From: Terriglobia bacterium
GTDB taxonomy: Bacteria > Acidobacteriota > Terriglobia > UBA7540
Assembly (NCBI GenBank): GCA_030040515.1
Contig: JASHTO010000622.1
Location: 1 to 8,786 of the forward strand
Reading direction: 5' to 3'
DNA: 8,786 nucleotides
This document shows, in pieces, positions 1 to 7,461 of this stretch; the first letter of the stretch is position 1, and each line of letters starts with the position of its first letter. The notes under the pieces are model-generated. The model had not been told where the DNA came from and searched no databases. It worked only from the letters and a program-made list of their open reading frames with translations. A program made the translations under genes and the position numbers.

Positions 1-1264
1 TGGTTGCGCGCCAGGACTGATAATACTTCCATCCCGCCAACATTCCGCCCATCAAAATAATTACGACAGCCAGCCTCAAGAGCTTACCTAGGGGAAACTG
101 ATGGCTGGGAGGTCCACCTCGCGTCGATGCTCGATAAGCCGTTCGGTCAACAGAAGGACCCACCGGCCCGGTCGCAGGGGAAGGGGCGACCCGCGGCGAT
201 TCCAACGAGCCACGGCCGGGTGGCGAGCCGGGAATATTCTTTTCCGTGCCGAACGACGCTGCGGCCGTGCTCAATGATTCCCAATCGATCTTTCGAGTTG
301 AAACCGTCGTGCTCCCGCGGGCCTTCTTGATAGCAGCAGCCATCTCCGCTCCGGTGGCAAACCGCTTCTCGCGGTCCTTGTCCATCGCCTTCATGACAAT
401 TGCGGAAACGTTTTCCGGAATGGCCAGCTCCGGCTTTATCTGGTGCGGCGATTGGGCCGGAGTGTGGAGGTGTTGCAGGAACATCTCCACAGTTGTTTCG
501 CCGGTGAAGGGGAGTTCACCCGTCAGCATGCGGTACATGACGATCCCGAGCGAATAGAGATCGGAGCGGCCATCGATATCCGTTCCTTTTTTCCCCATAA
601 CCTGCTCGGGCGACATGTACTCCGGCGTGCCAATCACCATGCCGGTTTGCGTCAGCCCCTTGGCGCCCGATGCGGCTTCCTCGCGCAGGCGTGAAATTCC
701 AAAGTCCAGGATTTTGGCGAGGGGCGGTCCCTCGCGCTGAGCGATGAGGACGATGTTGTCGGGTTTAATGTCGCGATGAATCAGGCCAAGCTTGTGCGCG
801 GCATCGAGGGCTTCGCAAACGTGAAGCGTAATATCCAGCACCAGGGTGACGGGTAGCGGGCCCACGCGCTCAATCAGCGTCTTGAGCGTGTCGCCCACGA
901 CCAGTTCCATAGCGATGAAGGGCAGACCGTCTTCGGCAATGTCCAGGTCATCCACACGCACGGCGTTGGGGTGATTCAGCTTGCGCGCCATGATCGCTTC
1001 ATTCCGGAAGCGGCCCATAAACTCGGAGTCGCGCGCAAGGTCCGGCCTGATGACCTTGAGGGCGCGCAACTCGTCGAGCAGTTCGTGGTGGGCTTTGTAG
1101 ACCACCGCCATGCCGCCTTCGCCCAGGCGCGCTTGAATGCGGTATTTGCCTTTAACAACCGTACCGATTGCCCATAGGCTGGTTTCATGCAGCGGAGCCC
1201 CATCCTTGGGGCATATGGCGTAATCATCCGGATATGTGGCCGAGCATTCGGGGCAGCTTTTCAT
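1..1264 (-). CDS. Ser/Thr protein kinase with N-terminal zinc-ribbon-like motif, partial (C-terminus beyond window)
   Basis: Membrane-anchored eukaryotic-type (Hanks) kinase that would phosphorylate Ser/Thr on cytoplasmic proteins. The frame is open for 421 codons from ATG 1264 to the window edge without a stop. Residues 4-22 carry CPEC...CPKDG, a short putative metal-binding knuckle. The kinase domain spans about residues 41-312: Gly-rich loop GEGGMA (48-53, third Gly replaced by Ala), lysine K70 in ALK, helix-C E89, catalytic loop HRDIKPDN (163-170), DFG (187-189), SPE in the APE position (218-220) and subdomain IX D235. All catalytic residues are present, so it should be active. A Pro/Ser/Gly-rich linker (about 318-392) leads to one membrane segment (about 395-412); the extracytoplasmic part is missing from the window. 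There is no clear Shine-Dalgarno, but this start keeps the Cys motif. It lies 226 bases beyond the pump operon and probably has its own promoter. Substrate unknown. Confidence 0.95.
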   Translation of the reverse strand, partial: MKSCPECSATYPDDYAICPKDGAPLHETSLWAIGTVVKGKYRIQARLGEGGMAVVYKAHHELLDELRALKVIRPDLARDSEFMGRFRNEAIMARKLNHPNAVRVDDLDIAEDGLPFIAMELVVGDTLKTLIERVGPLPVTLVLDITLHVCEALDAAHKLGLIHRDIKPDNIVLIAQREGPPLAKILDFGISRLREEAASGAKGLTQTGMVIGTPEYMSPEQVMGKKGTDIDGRSDLYSLGIVMYRMLTGELPFTGETTVEMFLQHLHTPAQSPHQIKPELAIPENVSAIVMKAMDKDREKRFATGAEMAAAIKKARGSTTVSTRKIDWESLSTAAASFGTEKNIPGSPPGRGSLESPRVAPSPATGPVGPSVDRTAYRASTRGGPPSHQFPLGKLLRLAVVIILMGGMLAGWKYYQSWRAT

Positions 1265-1299
1265 TGTCGCTTAGGGAAGAGAGCATCCCATCGCCGCAA

Positions 1300-1308
1300 A
1301 GTATACCA
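1300..1308 (-). promoter_or_regulatory. Candidate extended -10 promoter for the kinase gene
   Basis: Read on the minus strand, TGGTATACT combines a TGn extension with a near-consensus -10 hexamer (TATACT). It sits about 36 bases before the kinase ATG, giving a short leader. No good -35 box is found at 16-18 bases; TTGAAC (1317-1322) is only 11 bases away. An extended -10 can work without a good -35, so the assignment is plausible but rests on one short motif. Confidence 0.4.
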
Positions 1309-1388
1309 CGGTACGAGTTCAAGTCATAACAACGTTTTAAACTGTACATAATGCAGATAAAAAAGGGGTTGCGAGGATTATCTCAAAG

Positions 1389-1436
1389 CGCTGACCTGGT
1401 TCAGCGGGACGGGCACCGCCGGAAGATGCCCCTCCC
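1389..1436 (-). terminator. Two adjacent hairpins after the efflux operon (possible terminator or 3' end structure)
   Basis: Two inverted repeats follow the TolC-family stop codon on the minus strand. The first pairs 1406-1415 with 1427-1436 (9 of 10 pairs, 11-base loop). The second pairs CGCTGA at 1389-1394 with TCAGCG at 1401-1406 (6 perfect pairs, 6-base loop); the two share one base. There is no U-run directly after either stem; a run of six T on the minus strand lies 25 bases further on (1359-1364). This is therefore not a textbook intrinsic terminator. It could end the operon weakly, protect the 3' end, or be chance in GC-rich DNA. Confidence 0.3.
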
Positions 1437-1490
1437 ACCGTCTGAGGATGAACAGGGCGCCAGTCAATCGAGCCGAAGGTAGAATTCGTG

Positions 1491-2813
1491 TTAGTGCAAC
1501 TGTCCGGTTTGATACACAACGATCGCCTGCTGAATCTGGAAATCGTATTTGGCGTTGGTGTTGTCAATCTGCGCCTGAGTCAGATTCAACTGTGCTTCCG
1601 ACAACTCCACAATCGAAGCGAGGCTGAGCTTGTACCGACCCTGCGAGAGGTCGAGTGCCAGGCTGGCCTGTTTGAGAAGTTGAGCAGTAACGTCAAGGTT
1701 CTGGTACGCTGTCACCGCATTGGCCCAAGCCACGCGAACGTCACGTGCGATTCGATCAGCAAGGTCCCGCATTTCCTGGTCAGCGGCTTTAGCGCGCAGA
1801 TTGGCTTCCTGGTGGCGAGCGGAAAAAAGAAACCCGTTAAAGATAGGTACGTTCACATTTATGCCGCCCGCCTCGTAATGGTCGGTGAGGGGAATTTGGT
1901 AAGCTGGAGTCAAGCCCGCGACCGCGATCGCGCTGACGGTGGGCATCGACAAGTCACGTTCGGCGCGCGCGAACTTCGTGGCGGAATCGTAGGTGAACCG
2001 CGCGCTGGCAAGATCCGGCCGGTTCACCAGGGCTTGTGCCAGGAGGTCTGTTGGATCAGCGGGGGGCGGCGGAGGCAACGGCTCATCCACCAGCTCGTAA
2101 GGCTGGGGAGCGGCGAGGCCAAGAGAGTTAGCCAGGTCTGCGTAAGCGGCTTTCTCTCCGTTTTGTGCTTGCACCAACTGCAACCTTGCCTTGGCAAGGT
2201 CGACCTCGGCGAACGCCACATCCACGAGGGATTTCAATTGGTTTTTCTCGAGCGTGGTGATCTGCTCGGCCAGCACCTGCCGAGCCTTCACCGTTTCCTC
2301 GGCAACCTGGAGCAGCGCCTGTGCCCGCAAGACGCCATAGTAGGCGCGATTGACAGAAAGCAGCACGTCCTGCTCCGTCTGCTGGGCACTTTGCGAGGCG
2401 GCGCGCGCTTCCAGCTTTGACGAAGCCACGAGATTGGAGGTTCGCCCGAAGTCGGTAATAAGCTGGTTGACCTGCAACCCGTTTGCGTACCGGTTCAGCA
2501 CGCGCGAGGTACTCAAGACTCCTGCCGCGACATAAGAATTATCGTTGGGAAGTCCACCCGCCGCCGTCAGGTTGGCGCTGGCAGTGGGGTAATATGCGGA
2601 CTTTGCCTCGCGGCTGACTTCCGCTTCGGCTTGAGCGCTCAGATTCGCAGCCTGAACCAAGGGATGGTTTCGCAGCGCCAGCGCCTCGGCATCCTTCAAG
2701 GTAAGCTTGGGCGCCGGCGGGGTTTGGCCTTGCGAGGGCACCCCTGCGGCCATGGTCAATGCGGCGCCGGATATGAAGATTAGGGCTCGGTGCCGGATTT
2801 GAAGATGTCTCAT
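1491..2813 (-). CDS. TolC/OEP-family outer membrane efflux protein
   Basis: Outer-membrane channel of a tripartite efflux pump. It is expected to form a trimeric beta-barrel with a long periplasmic alpha-helical tunnel that docks onto the adaptor. The protein is 440 aa, within the family range. Residues 1 to about 29 form a Sec signal peptide (basic start, hydrophobic 11-24); no lipobox cysteine is present, so it is probably not lipidated. Two OEP repeats follow (about 38-231 and 250-435), each rich in Ala/Gln/Leu heptad-like helices. LITDFGRT (118-125) and INVNVPIFNG (318-327) are typical strand/turn motifs of the family. A Pro-rich segment (245-254) separates the repeats. The ATG overlaps the permease stop as ATGA, and AAGGAGG sits 7 bases upstream inside the permease gene, so translation is probably coupled. 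It is the last gene of the operon. Confidence 0.95.
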   Translation of the reverse strand: MRHLQIRHRALIFISGAALTMAAGVPSQGQTPPAPKLTLKDAEALALRNHPLVQAANLSAQAEAEVSREAKSAYYPTASANLTAAGGLPNDNSYVAAGVLSTSRVLNRYANGLQVNQLITDFGRTSNLVASSKLEARAASQSAQQTEQDVLLSVNRAYYGVLRAQALLQVAEETVKARQVLAEQITTLEKNQLKSLVDVAFAEVDLAKARLQLVQAQNGEKAAYADLANSLGLAAPQPYELVDEPLPPPPPADPTDLLAQALVNRPDLASARFTYDSATKFARAERDLSMPTVSAIAVAGLTPAYQIPLTDHYEAGGINVNVPIFNGFLFSARHQEANLRAKAADQEMRDLADRIARDVRVAWANAVTAYQNLDVTAQLLKQASLALDLSQGRYKLSLASIVELSEAQLNLTQAQIDNTNAKYDFQIQQAIVVYQTGQLH

Positions 2814-5800
2814 TCAACTGCCTCCTTGGGCTTGCTCGCGGGGCCTTTCGCTGTCCGGCCAAACACCAGCACATAGGCCGCAGGAACGATGAAAACGGTC
2901 AAGATGACGGAGGAGGTCAGACCCCCGATGATGGCGCGCGCCATCGGTGTATATTGCTCAGCGCCCGTTCCCAGCTTCAGCGCCATCGGCGACATTCCGA
3001 TAATCGTGGCAAGGGAAGTCATCAGAATCGGCCGCAAGCGGACCCGGCAAGCCTGGATGGCCGCATCGACGGGCGCCAATCCCTGACTCTCTAGATTGTG
3101 AGCGAAATCCACAATCAAGATGCTGTTGGAGTCTGCAATGCCGATCAGCATCAGCACTCCCATCAGCGACATGACGTTCAGGGTGCTGTGGGTGAGCGGC
3201 AGGATGATGAGCACCCCGATGAACCCCATGGGGATTGCCAGCATGATGAGGAAGGGATCAATAAACGAGCGAAACTGCGCCACGAGGATGAGATACAGCA
3301 GCGCGAATGAAAGCAGGAAGCCTAGCCCGAAACTCGTGAAGGAAGCTTCCATGCCGTTAACCATTCCGCGCAAGTCGACCCTTACATTGGGTGGAATGCT
3401 CGCCTCCGCCAGAACGCCGCGGATGGCAGATGTGAGTTTCCCCAAATCCTCGCCTTGCGGCGTCACATAGACGTCCGAAATACGTTGGATTTGGTAATGG
3501 TCCACTTCCGTGGGAGTTTGAATTTCGCTGAGTTTCACCACGTTGTCCAGAGTCGTGGGCTCCTTCAGCCCGGGCGCTCGCAACGGAATATTCTTCAGGT
3601 CCACAGGATTGCTTATCGCCGCCGGGCCGTTCTCGAAGTACTGCACGGTCAGGAAGTAGTCATTTCCGGTTTCCCGGTCCACCCAGAAATTGGGTGCAAT
3701 CATCAGGTTGGAATCGAGTGCCGTGATGACATTGTCCACAATGTCCTTCTGGCTCAATCCCAGCTCTCCGGCATGGACGCGGTTCACATCTAGGCGGAGC
3801 GCCGGATAGTTCATGTCCTGGGGGATATAGACCTCACCGACGCCTCGCAGCTTGCGAATCCTGCCCGCCAGGTTCAGCGCAATCCCATAGCTTCTCTGCA
3901 AATCCTGGCTGCTGACCTGCACATCGATGGGGGCCGGCATTCCACTATTCAGAATCGCGTCCACCATCGACCCGCTGGAGAAGAACGTGCGGATCTCCGG
4001 ATATTGCTTGTTCAAAAGCTCTTGCACTTTTTGCATGTAAACGAAACTGCTCTGCCGATGGTCGTCCTGCAATTGCACTTGTACCGTGGCTGTGTATTCA
4101 CCTGCGTTGGTGGTGTAAAGGGCGGAGAAATCCGGCACCACACCGATGTTGGAGACGACAAGCTTATAATCCCGGGGGTCTACCACCTTGCGGATCAGGT
4201 CCTCCACCTTCGCCACGTACTGTTCGGTCACTTCAATGCGAGTGCCGGTGGGAGCCTTTAGATTGATGGTGAATTGTCCTGCGTCGGTTTGGGGGAAGAA
4301 GGCCAGGCCTAGGAAGGGGAAAATTCCCAGGCTGGCCAGGAAGAGCCCTGTCAACAGTGCAACGGTAAGGCCCGGCCGCGCCACGGCTTTCCGCACCCAG
4401 CGCTCGTAGAAATCGAGCAGTTTGTTGAAGTGGCGGTTGAATGCCGCGTTGAATCTGTCCATGAGCGATGGAGTGGAAGGCTCCGAGGGTTCCACTTCGT
4501 ATTCTCCTTTTGCCTCATGAGGTTCGACGTGAGGCGCCTTCTTGAGGAATCGCGAGCAGAAGAGCGGAATGACTGTCATCGCCACCACAAATGAAGCCAG
4601 CAGCGACAGGCAGAACGCCAGGGCCAGCGAGGAGAAAAGGAATTTGCTCACGCCATAGAGGAAGACCACGGGAAGAAAATCGACGACGTCCACCAGAGTC
4701 GCCGCCAGGACGGCCAGATTCACCTCCGCGCCGCCTATTTCCGCCGCGACGGCGGGCAGCGCCCCCATCTCCAAATGACGATAGATGTTTTCAAGCGAGA
4801 TCACCGAATTGTCGATGACCCGCGAGAAAGCCAGCGCCAATCCGCCCAAGATCATAGTATTAATGTTGCTCCCCATCACGTTGAGGGCAACAAACATGGT
4901 CAGGGCGGAAAGTGGAACTGAAAGCAGAACCGCTGAGGTGGCGCGCAGGCTGCCGAGAAAAAGGAGAATCATGAGGCTGGTGAGAAGCAATCCGAGCAAG
5001 CCTTCGTGCAGAACCGTGTGAATCGCTTCCTTGACATAGACCGACTGATCGAACACCAGGTCGGTTTTCAACTGTTGGGGGATGTCAAACAGATGGTCGA
5101 TCAATTTCCGCACCCCCTCCACCACTTCGATCGTGTTCGTGTCACCGCCCTGTTTCATAATGGGGATGTAACACGATCGTTGGCCATCCACCCGCACCAT
5201 GTTGTATTGAATTTGATTCGCGTCCTCGGCCTTGCCAACATCTCCCACGGTAACCCAGGACGTCCCCACGGTCTTAATGGGGATATCGTTCAAGTCTTTT
5301 ACCTGATCCACCAAGCTGTTGGAGTAGACGTAATAATCGTTCGCGCCAATCTTCACGTCGCCCGCGGGAAGGATCAAATTCGCCTGGTTTACCGCGTCCA
5401 CCACATCCATGGGCGTCATCTGGCGTGAGAAGAGTTTGTAGGGGTCCACGTACACCATGGCCTGGCGGTATTTTCCGCCGAAGGGGGGTGGGATTTCCGC
5501 GCCCTTCACCACGGCAATCTGATTGCGGATGGCGAATCGCGCGATGTCCTCAAGTTGCGTTTCGGAAAGGCCTGCACCTTTGACCGTTACCAGACAAACC
5601 GGCAGGCTGGAGGCGTCAAATTTCAGCACCACGGGCGGCAGCGTTCCGGGTGGCAGGCGCTTCAGGTCCGCCAGGGCAAGGTTCGAGATTTCGGTAACAT
5701 CCGCGTCGGCGCTTGTGCCGGGCTGGAAATAGATTCTGATCATGCTCACGCCCAGCATCGACCGCGATTCCATATGATCGATTCCGCTCGCGAGAGTGAA

Positions 5801-6004
5801 GAAACGCTCAAGCGGATTGGTGATGTCGATTTCGATATCCTGGGGAGGCATCCCGGAGTAAAAGGTCGCCACGACAACTTCCGGAAGGTTGATGGGAGGG
5901 AAGAGATCCACGGGCATTCGTACTACGCTGGTCGCACCGAGGAGCAACAGAACCAGGCAGCAGACAACGATGAAGTACGGATTCCGAATCGAAAATCGTG
6001 GCAT
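2810..6004 (-). CDS. RND efflux permease (AcrB/HAE1-like) with altered proton-relay residues
   Basis: Inner-membrane proton-driven transporter, expected as a trimer that passes substrate to the adaptor and outer-membrane channel. At 1064 aa it is full length (AcrB is 1049). The layout is standard: TM1 (about 10-28), first periplasmic half (about 30-330), TM2-TM6 (about 333-482), an acidic cytoplasmic linker (about 488-515), TM7 (about 545-566), second periplasmic half, TM8-TM12 (about 889-1047). Family motifs include GGLALA (387-392), SLENI (403-407), FRSF (911-914) and RLRPILMTSLA (989-999), which keeps the Arg and Thr equivalent to AcrB R971 and T978. TM4 reads RVIDNSV: D398 matches AcrB D407, but D408 is replaced by N399. 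TM10 reads GIADSNS: AcrB K940 is replaced by S959, and D958 is beside it. TM5 carries D439 and D442. GAGGGGG before ATG 6004 supports the start. Substrate (drug, lipid or metal) cannot be told from sequence alone. Confidence 0.97.
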   Translation of the reverse strand: MPRFSIRNPYFIVVCCLVLLLLGATSVVRMPVDLFPPINLPEVVVATFYSGMPPQDIEIDITNPLERFFTLASGIDHMESRSMLGVSMIRIYFQPGTSADADVTEISNLALADLKRLPPGTLPPVVLKFDASSLPVCLVTVKGAGLSETQLEDIARFAIRNQIAVVKGAEIPPPFGGKYRQAMVYVDPYKLFSRQMTPMDVVDAVNQANLILPAGDVKIGANDYYVYSNSLVDQVKDLNDIPIKTVGTSWVTVGDVGKAEDANQIQYNMVRVDGQRSCYIPIMKQGGDTNTIEVVEGVRKLIDHLFDIPQQLKTDLVFDQSVYVKEAIHTVLHEGLLGLLLTSLMILLFLGSLRATSAVLLSVPLSALTMFVALNVMGSNINTMILGGLALAFSRVIDNSVISLENIYRHLEMGALPAVAAEIGGAEVNLAVLAATLVDVVDFLPVVFLYGVSKFLFSSLALAFCLSLLASFVVAMTVIPLFCSRFLKKAPHVEPHEAKGEYEVEPSEPSTPSLMDRFNAAFNRHFNKLLDFYERWVRKAVARPGLTVALLTGLFLASLGIFPFLGLAFFPQTDAGQFTINLKAPTGTRIEVTEQYVAKVEDLIRKVVDPRDYKLVVSNIGVVPDFSALYTTNAGEYTATVQVQLQDDHRQSSFVYMQKVQELLNKQYPEIRTFFSSGSMVDAILNSGMPAPIDVQVSSQDLQRSYGIALNLAGRIRKLRGVGEVYIPQDMNYPALRLDVNRVHAGELGLSQKDIVDNVITALDSNLMIAPNFWVDRETGNDYFLTVQYFENGPAAISNPVDLKNIPLRAPGLKEPTTLDNVVKLSEIQTPTEVDHYQIQRISDVYVTPQGEDLGKLTSAIRGVLAEASIPPNVRVDLRGMVNGMEASFTSFGLGFLLSFALLYLILVAQFRSFIDPFLIMLAIPMGFIGVLIILPLTHSTLNVMSLMGVLMLIGIADSNSILIVDFAHNLESQGLAPVDAAIQACRVRLRPILMTSLATIIGMSPMALKLGTGAEQYTPMARAIIGGLTSSVILTVFIVPAAYVLVFGRTAKGPASKPKEAVE
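2821..2827 (-). promoter_or_regulatory. Ribosome binding site of the TolC-family gene
   Basis: AAGGAGG on the minus strand, 7 bases before the ATG at 2813, lies within the last codons of the permease gene. It fixes the start of the channel gene and supports re-initiation across the ATGA overlap. Confidence 0.8.
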
Positions 6005-6008
6005 AAAT

Positions 6009-6015
6009 CCCCCTC
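6009..6015 (-). promoter_or_regulatory. Ribosome binding site of the RND permease gene
   Basis: GAGGGGG on the minus strand lies just before ATG 6004 (4 bases from its end; 7 from the GAGG core). With the typical N-terminus MPRFSIRNPY it fixes the permease start. The remaining gap to the adaptor stop (71 bases in all) holds no other signal that I can see. Confidence 0.65.
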
Positions 6016-6075
6016 AAGCTTCGTTGTTTTAATGAAGTGCGGACCAGGCAGAGCCGTGCCTGTGAATCCGCATGC

Positions 6076-7461
6076 TCATTGCTGCTTTCCTTTGAACTGA
6101 ATCATTTCGACGATCTGCGGGGTCACCACTTCCCCGGGCGTCAAGCCACTGCGATCGCTCACCACCACTGCTTCACCTTCACTTACGCCCGAGATGACTT
6201 CTGCGTCGGAAGAGGTTTCAAGGCCCACTGTAATCACGCGATGCTCCACTCGGTCTGCGGGTGTCACCACTTCGACACTCGTTTGGTTGCCGGCAAGATC
6301 CAAAGCCGCCAGGGGAACTGCCACCACGTTGTCCCTGGCTTCGAGCGTCAAAGTGGTTTCCGCATACATTCCGGGCATCAAAAGCCCGCCAGGGTTGGGA
6401 ACATCTACTTCGGTGTGCATCGTGCGCGTGCCCTCCTGCACGTCGTAGGAAAAGCGCGACACCTTGCCGGGAAAGGACCGGTCCAACGCCGGGACGCGGA
6501 CCTCCACCGGGTCGCCCAGGCGAATGTAGCGCACGGATGATTCGGGGACGGGGATGACCAAACGGTATCGGTCGTCCTCGGAGAGCTTGACGAGTGGCAT
6601 GGCCTGGGTGCTTGAGCTTGTCCCGGCCTGCATCAAGGTCCCCAGGTTGGCGTAGCGCTGCGTGACCACGCCGGCGAACGGGGCGGTGATGTGTGCGTAA
6701 CCATACAGCGCCTGGTCGTGAATCAGTTTGGATTTGTTTACCAGCAAATTGCTCTGCGCAGCGGCAAGCGCTGATTCGCCCGCGTCCACCTGCGACGCCG
6801 CCGCCAGGTCCCGGCCCTGCGCGTCGTCGACTTCCTGCTCGGCCACCAATCCGGGCTGGCTCTGGGAGACCCCTTTCAAGCGCGTGTATTCGAGGTGAAG
6901 GACGGTGTATTGGGCCTTGTAGCGTTTCAGCTCGTGTTGCGCGCGGTCCACTTCGTCGGAAGCATTCTTAATGGCCGCTTGATCTTCTTGCAACTGGGCT
7001 TCCAACTCGGGAATCTCCAGGACCGCCATCAACTGGCCTTCTTTTACATGAGTCCCGTAATCGACGTATAGCTTCTGAACGTAGCCGGCCTCCTTCGCGT
7101 AGACATCGATTTCCTGAAAGGGCACGAGTTCGGAAGAAATGGTGATTTGCCGAAGCAACGACTTGCGCACCACCTTCGTCACGCCCACGGTGACATTGGA
7201 CGTCTCCTCACTCTTGGCACGGACCTTGCTGCATGCGGGAAGAAAGGCGAAGGAGAGGAGGACAAGGGCGATCGGAACGGGAACGGTGCGGAAAATCTTG
7301 GCAAGGGAGACCTTCAGGGTGTTTCGCGGTCTGGCCTTCCCATCTTCCGAGGGAAGAAAAGAGTCATGTTTCGCCGCGCGAAGAGATCGAGGGGCGGCTC
7401 GCCTGAATTGGCCCTCGTTCAGACCCTTTGTCATCGAATTCGATTTGTTCATGGTTTCCAC
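6076..7461 (-). CDS. RND efflux adaptor (HlyD/AcrA-type membrane fusion lipoprotein) with a long N-terminal extension
   Basis: Periplasmic adaptor that bridges the permease and the outer-membrane channel. The protein is 461 aa. A hydrophobic segment (about 61-75) ends in LPAC, a lipobox with C77 as the likely lipidated residue. The first half of the lipoyl domain is about 115-150, an alpha-helical hairpin about 152-245, the second lipoyl half about 253-275 (ITAPFAGVV), then the beta-barrel and membrane-proximal domain to about 450. Oddly, 50-60 polar, basic residues precede the signal segment. No ATG, GTG or TTG codon occurs between M10 and that segment, so the extension cannot be removed by choosing a later start. 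GTG 7461 is preferred because AAGGGAG lies 7 bases upstream; ATG 7452 would give an ATGA overlap with the upstream gene but sits 16 bases from that site. With the GTG start the gene overlaps the RraA-like gene by 13 bases. Confidence 0.95.
   Translation of the reverse strand: METMNKSNSMTKGLNEGQFRRAAPRSLRAAKHDSFLPSEDGKARPRNTLKVSLAKIFRTVPVPIALVLLSFAFLPACSKVRAKSEETSNVTVGVTKVVRKSLLRQITISSELVPFQEIDVYAKEAGYVQKLYVDYGTHVKEGQLMAVLEIPELEAQLQEDQAAIKNASDEVDRAQHELKRYKAQYTVLHLEYTRLKGVSQSQPGLVAEQEVDDAQGRDLAAASQVDAGESALAAAQSNLLVNKSKLIHDQALYGYAHITAPFAGVVTQRYANLGTLMQAGTSSSTQAMPLVKLSEDDRYRLVIPVPESSVRYIRLGDPVEVRVPALDRSFPGKVSRFSYDVQEGTRTMHTEVDVPNPGGLLMPGMYAETTLTLEARDNVVAVPLAALDLAGNQTSVEVVTPADRVEHRVITVGLETSSDAEVISGVSEGEAVVVSDRSGLTPGEVVTPQIVEMIQFKGKQQ

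Larger units (their letters stand above)
1265..1490. other. Intergenic region between efflux operon and kinase gene
   Basis: This 226-base gap holds the two hairpins at 1389-1436, an AT-rich stretch (about 1328-1368) and the kinase promoter candidate at 1300-1308. No ORF in it has a ribosome binding site or a recognisable product. The AT-rich part differs from the GC-rich genes on both sides, as expected for a promoter region. It suggests that the kinase is transcribed separately from the pump. Confidence 0.6.

Noticed and set aside
1317..1322. TTGAAC as a -35 box for the kinase promoter
   Set aside because: The spacer to the TATACT -10 is only 11 bases, too short for sigma70.
1488..2420. 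310-codon plus-strand ORF
   Set aside because: It is antisense to the TolC-family gene, has no recognisable domain, and its composition is that of a shadow frame in GC-rich DNA.
5555..6100. 181-codon plus-strand ORF
   Set aside because: It is antisense to the permease N-terminus and is low-complexity His/Arg/Gly-rich, typical of a shadow frame.
6076..7452. Adaptor start at ATG 7452 with a tidy ATGA overlap
   Set aside because: It is possible, but the only good ribosome binding site is 16 bases away from it and 7 bases from GTG 7461. Kept as an alternative start.
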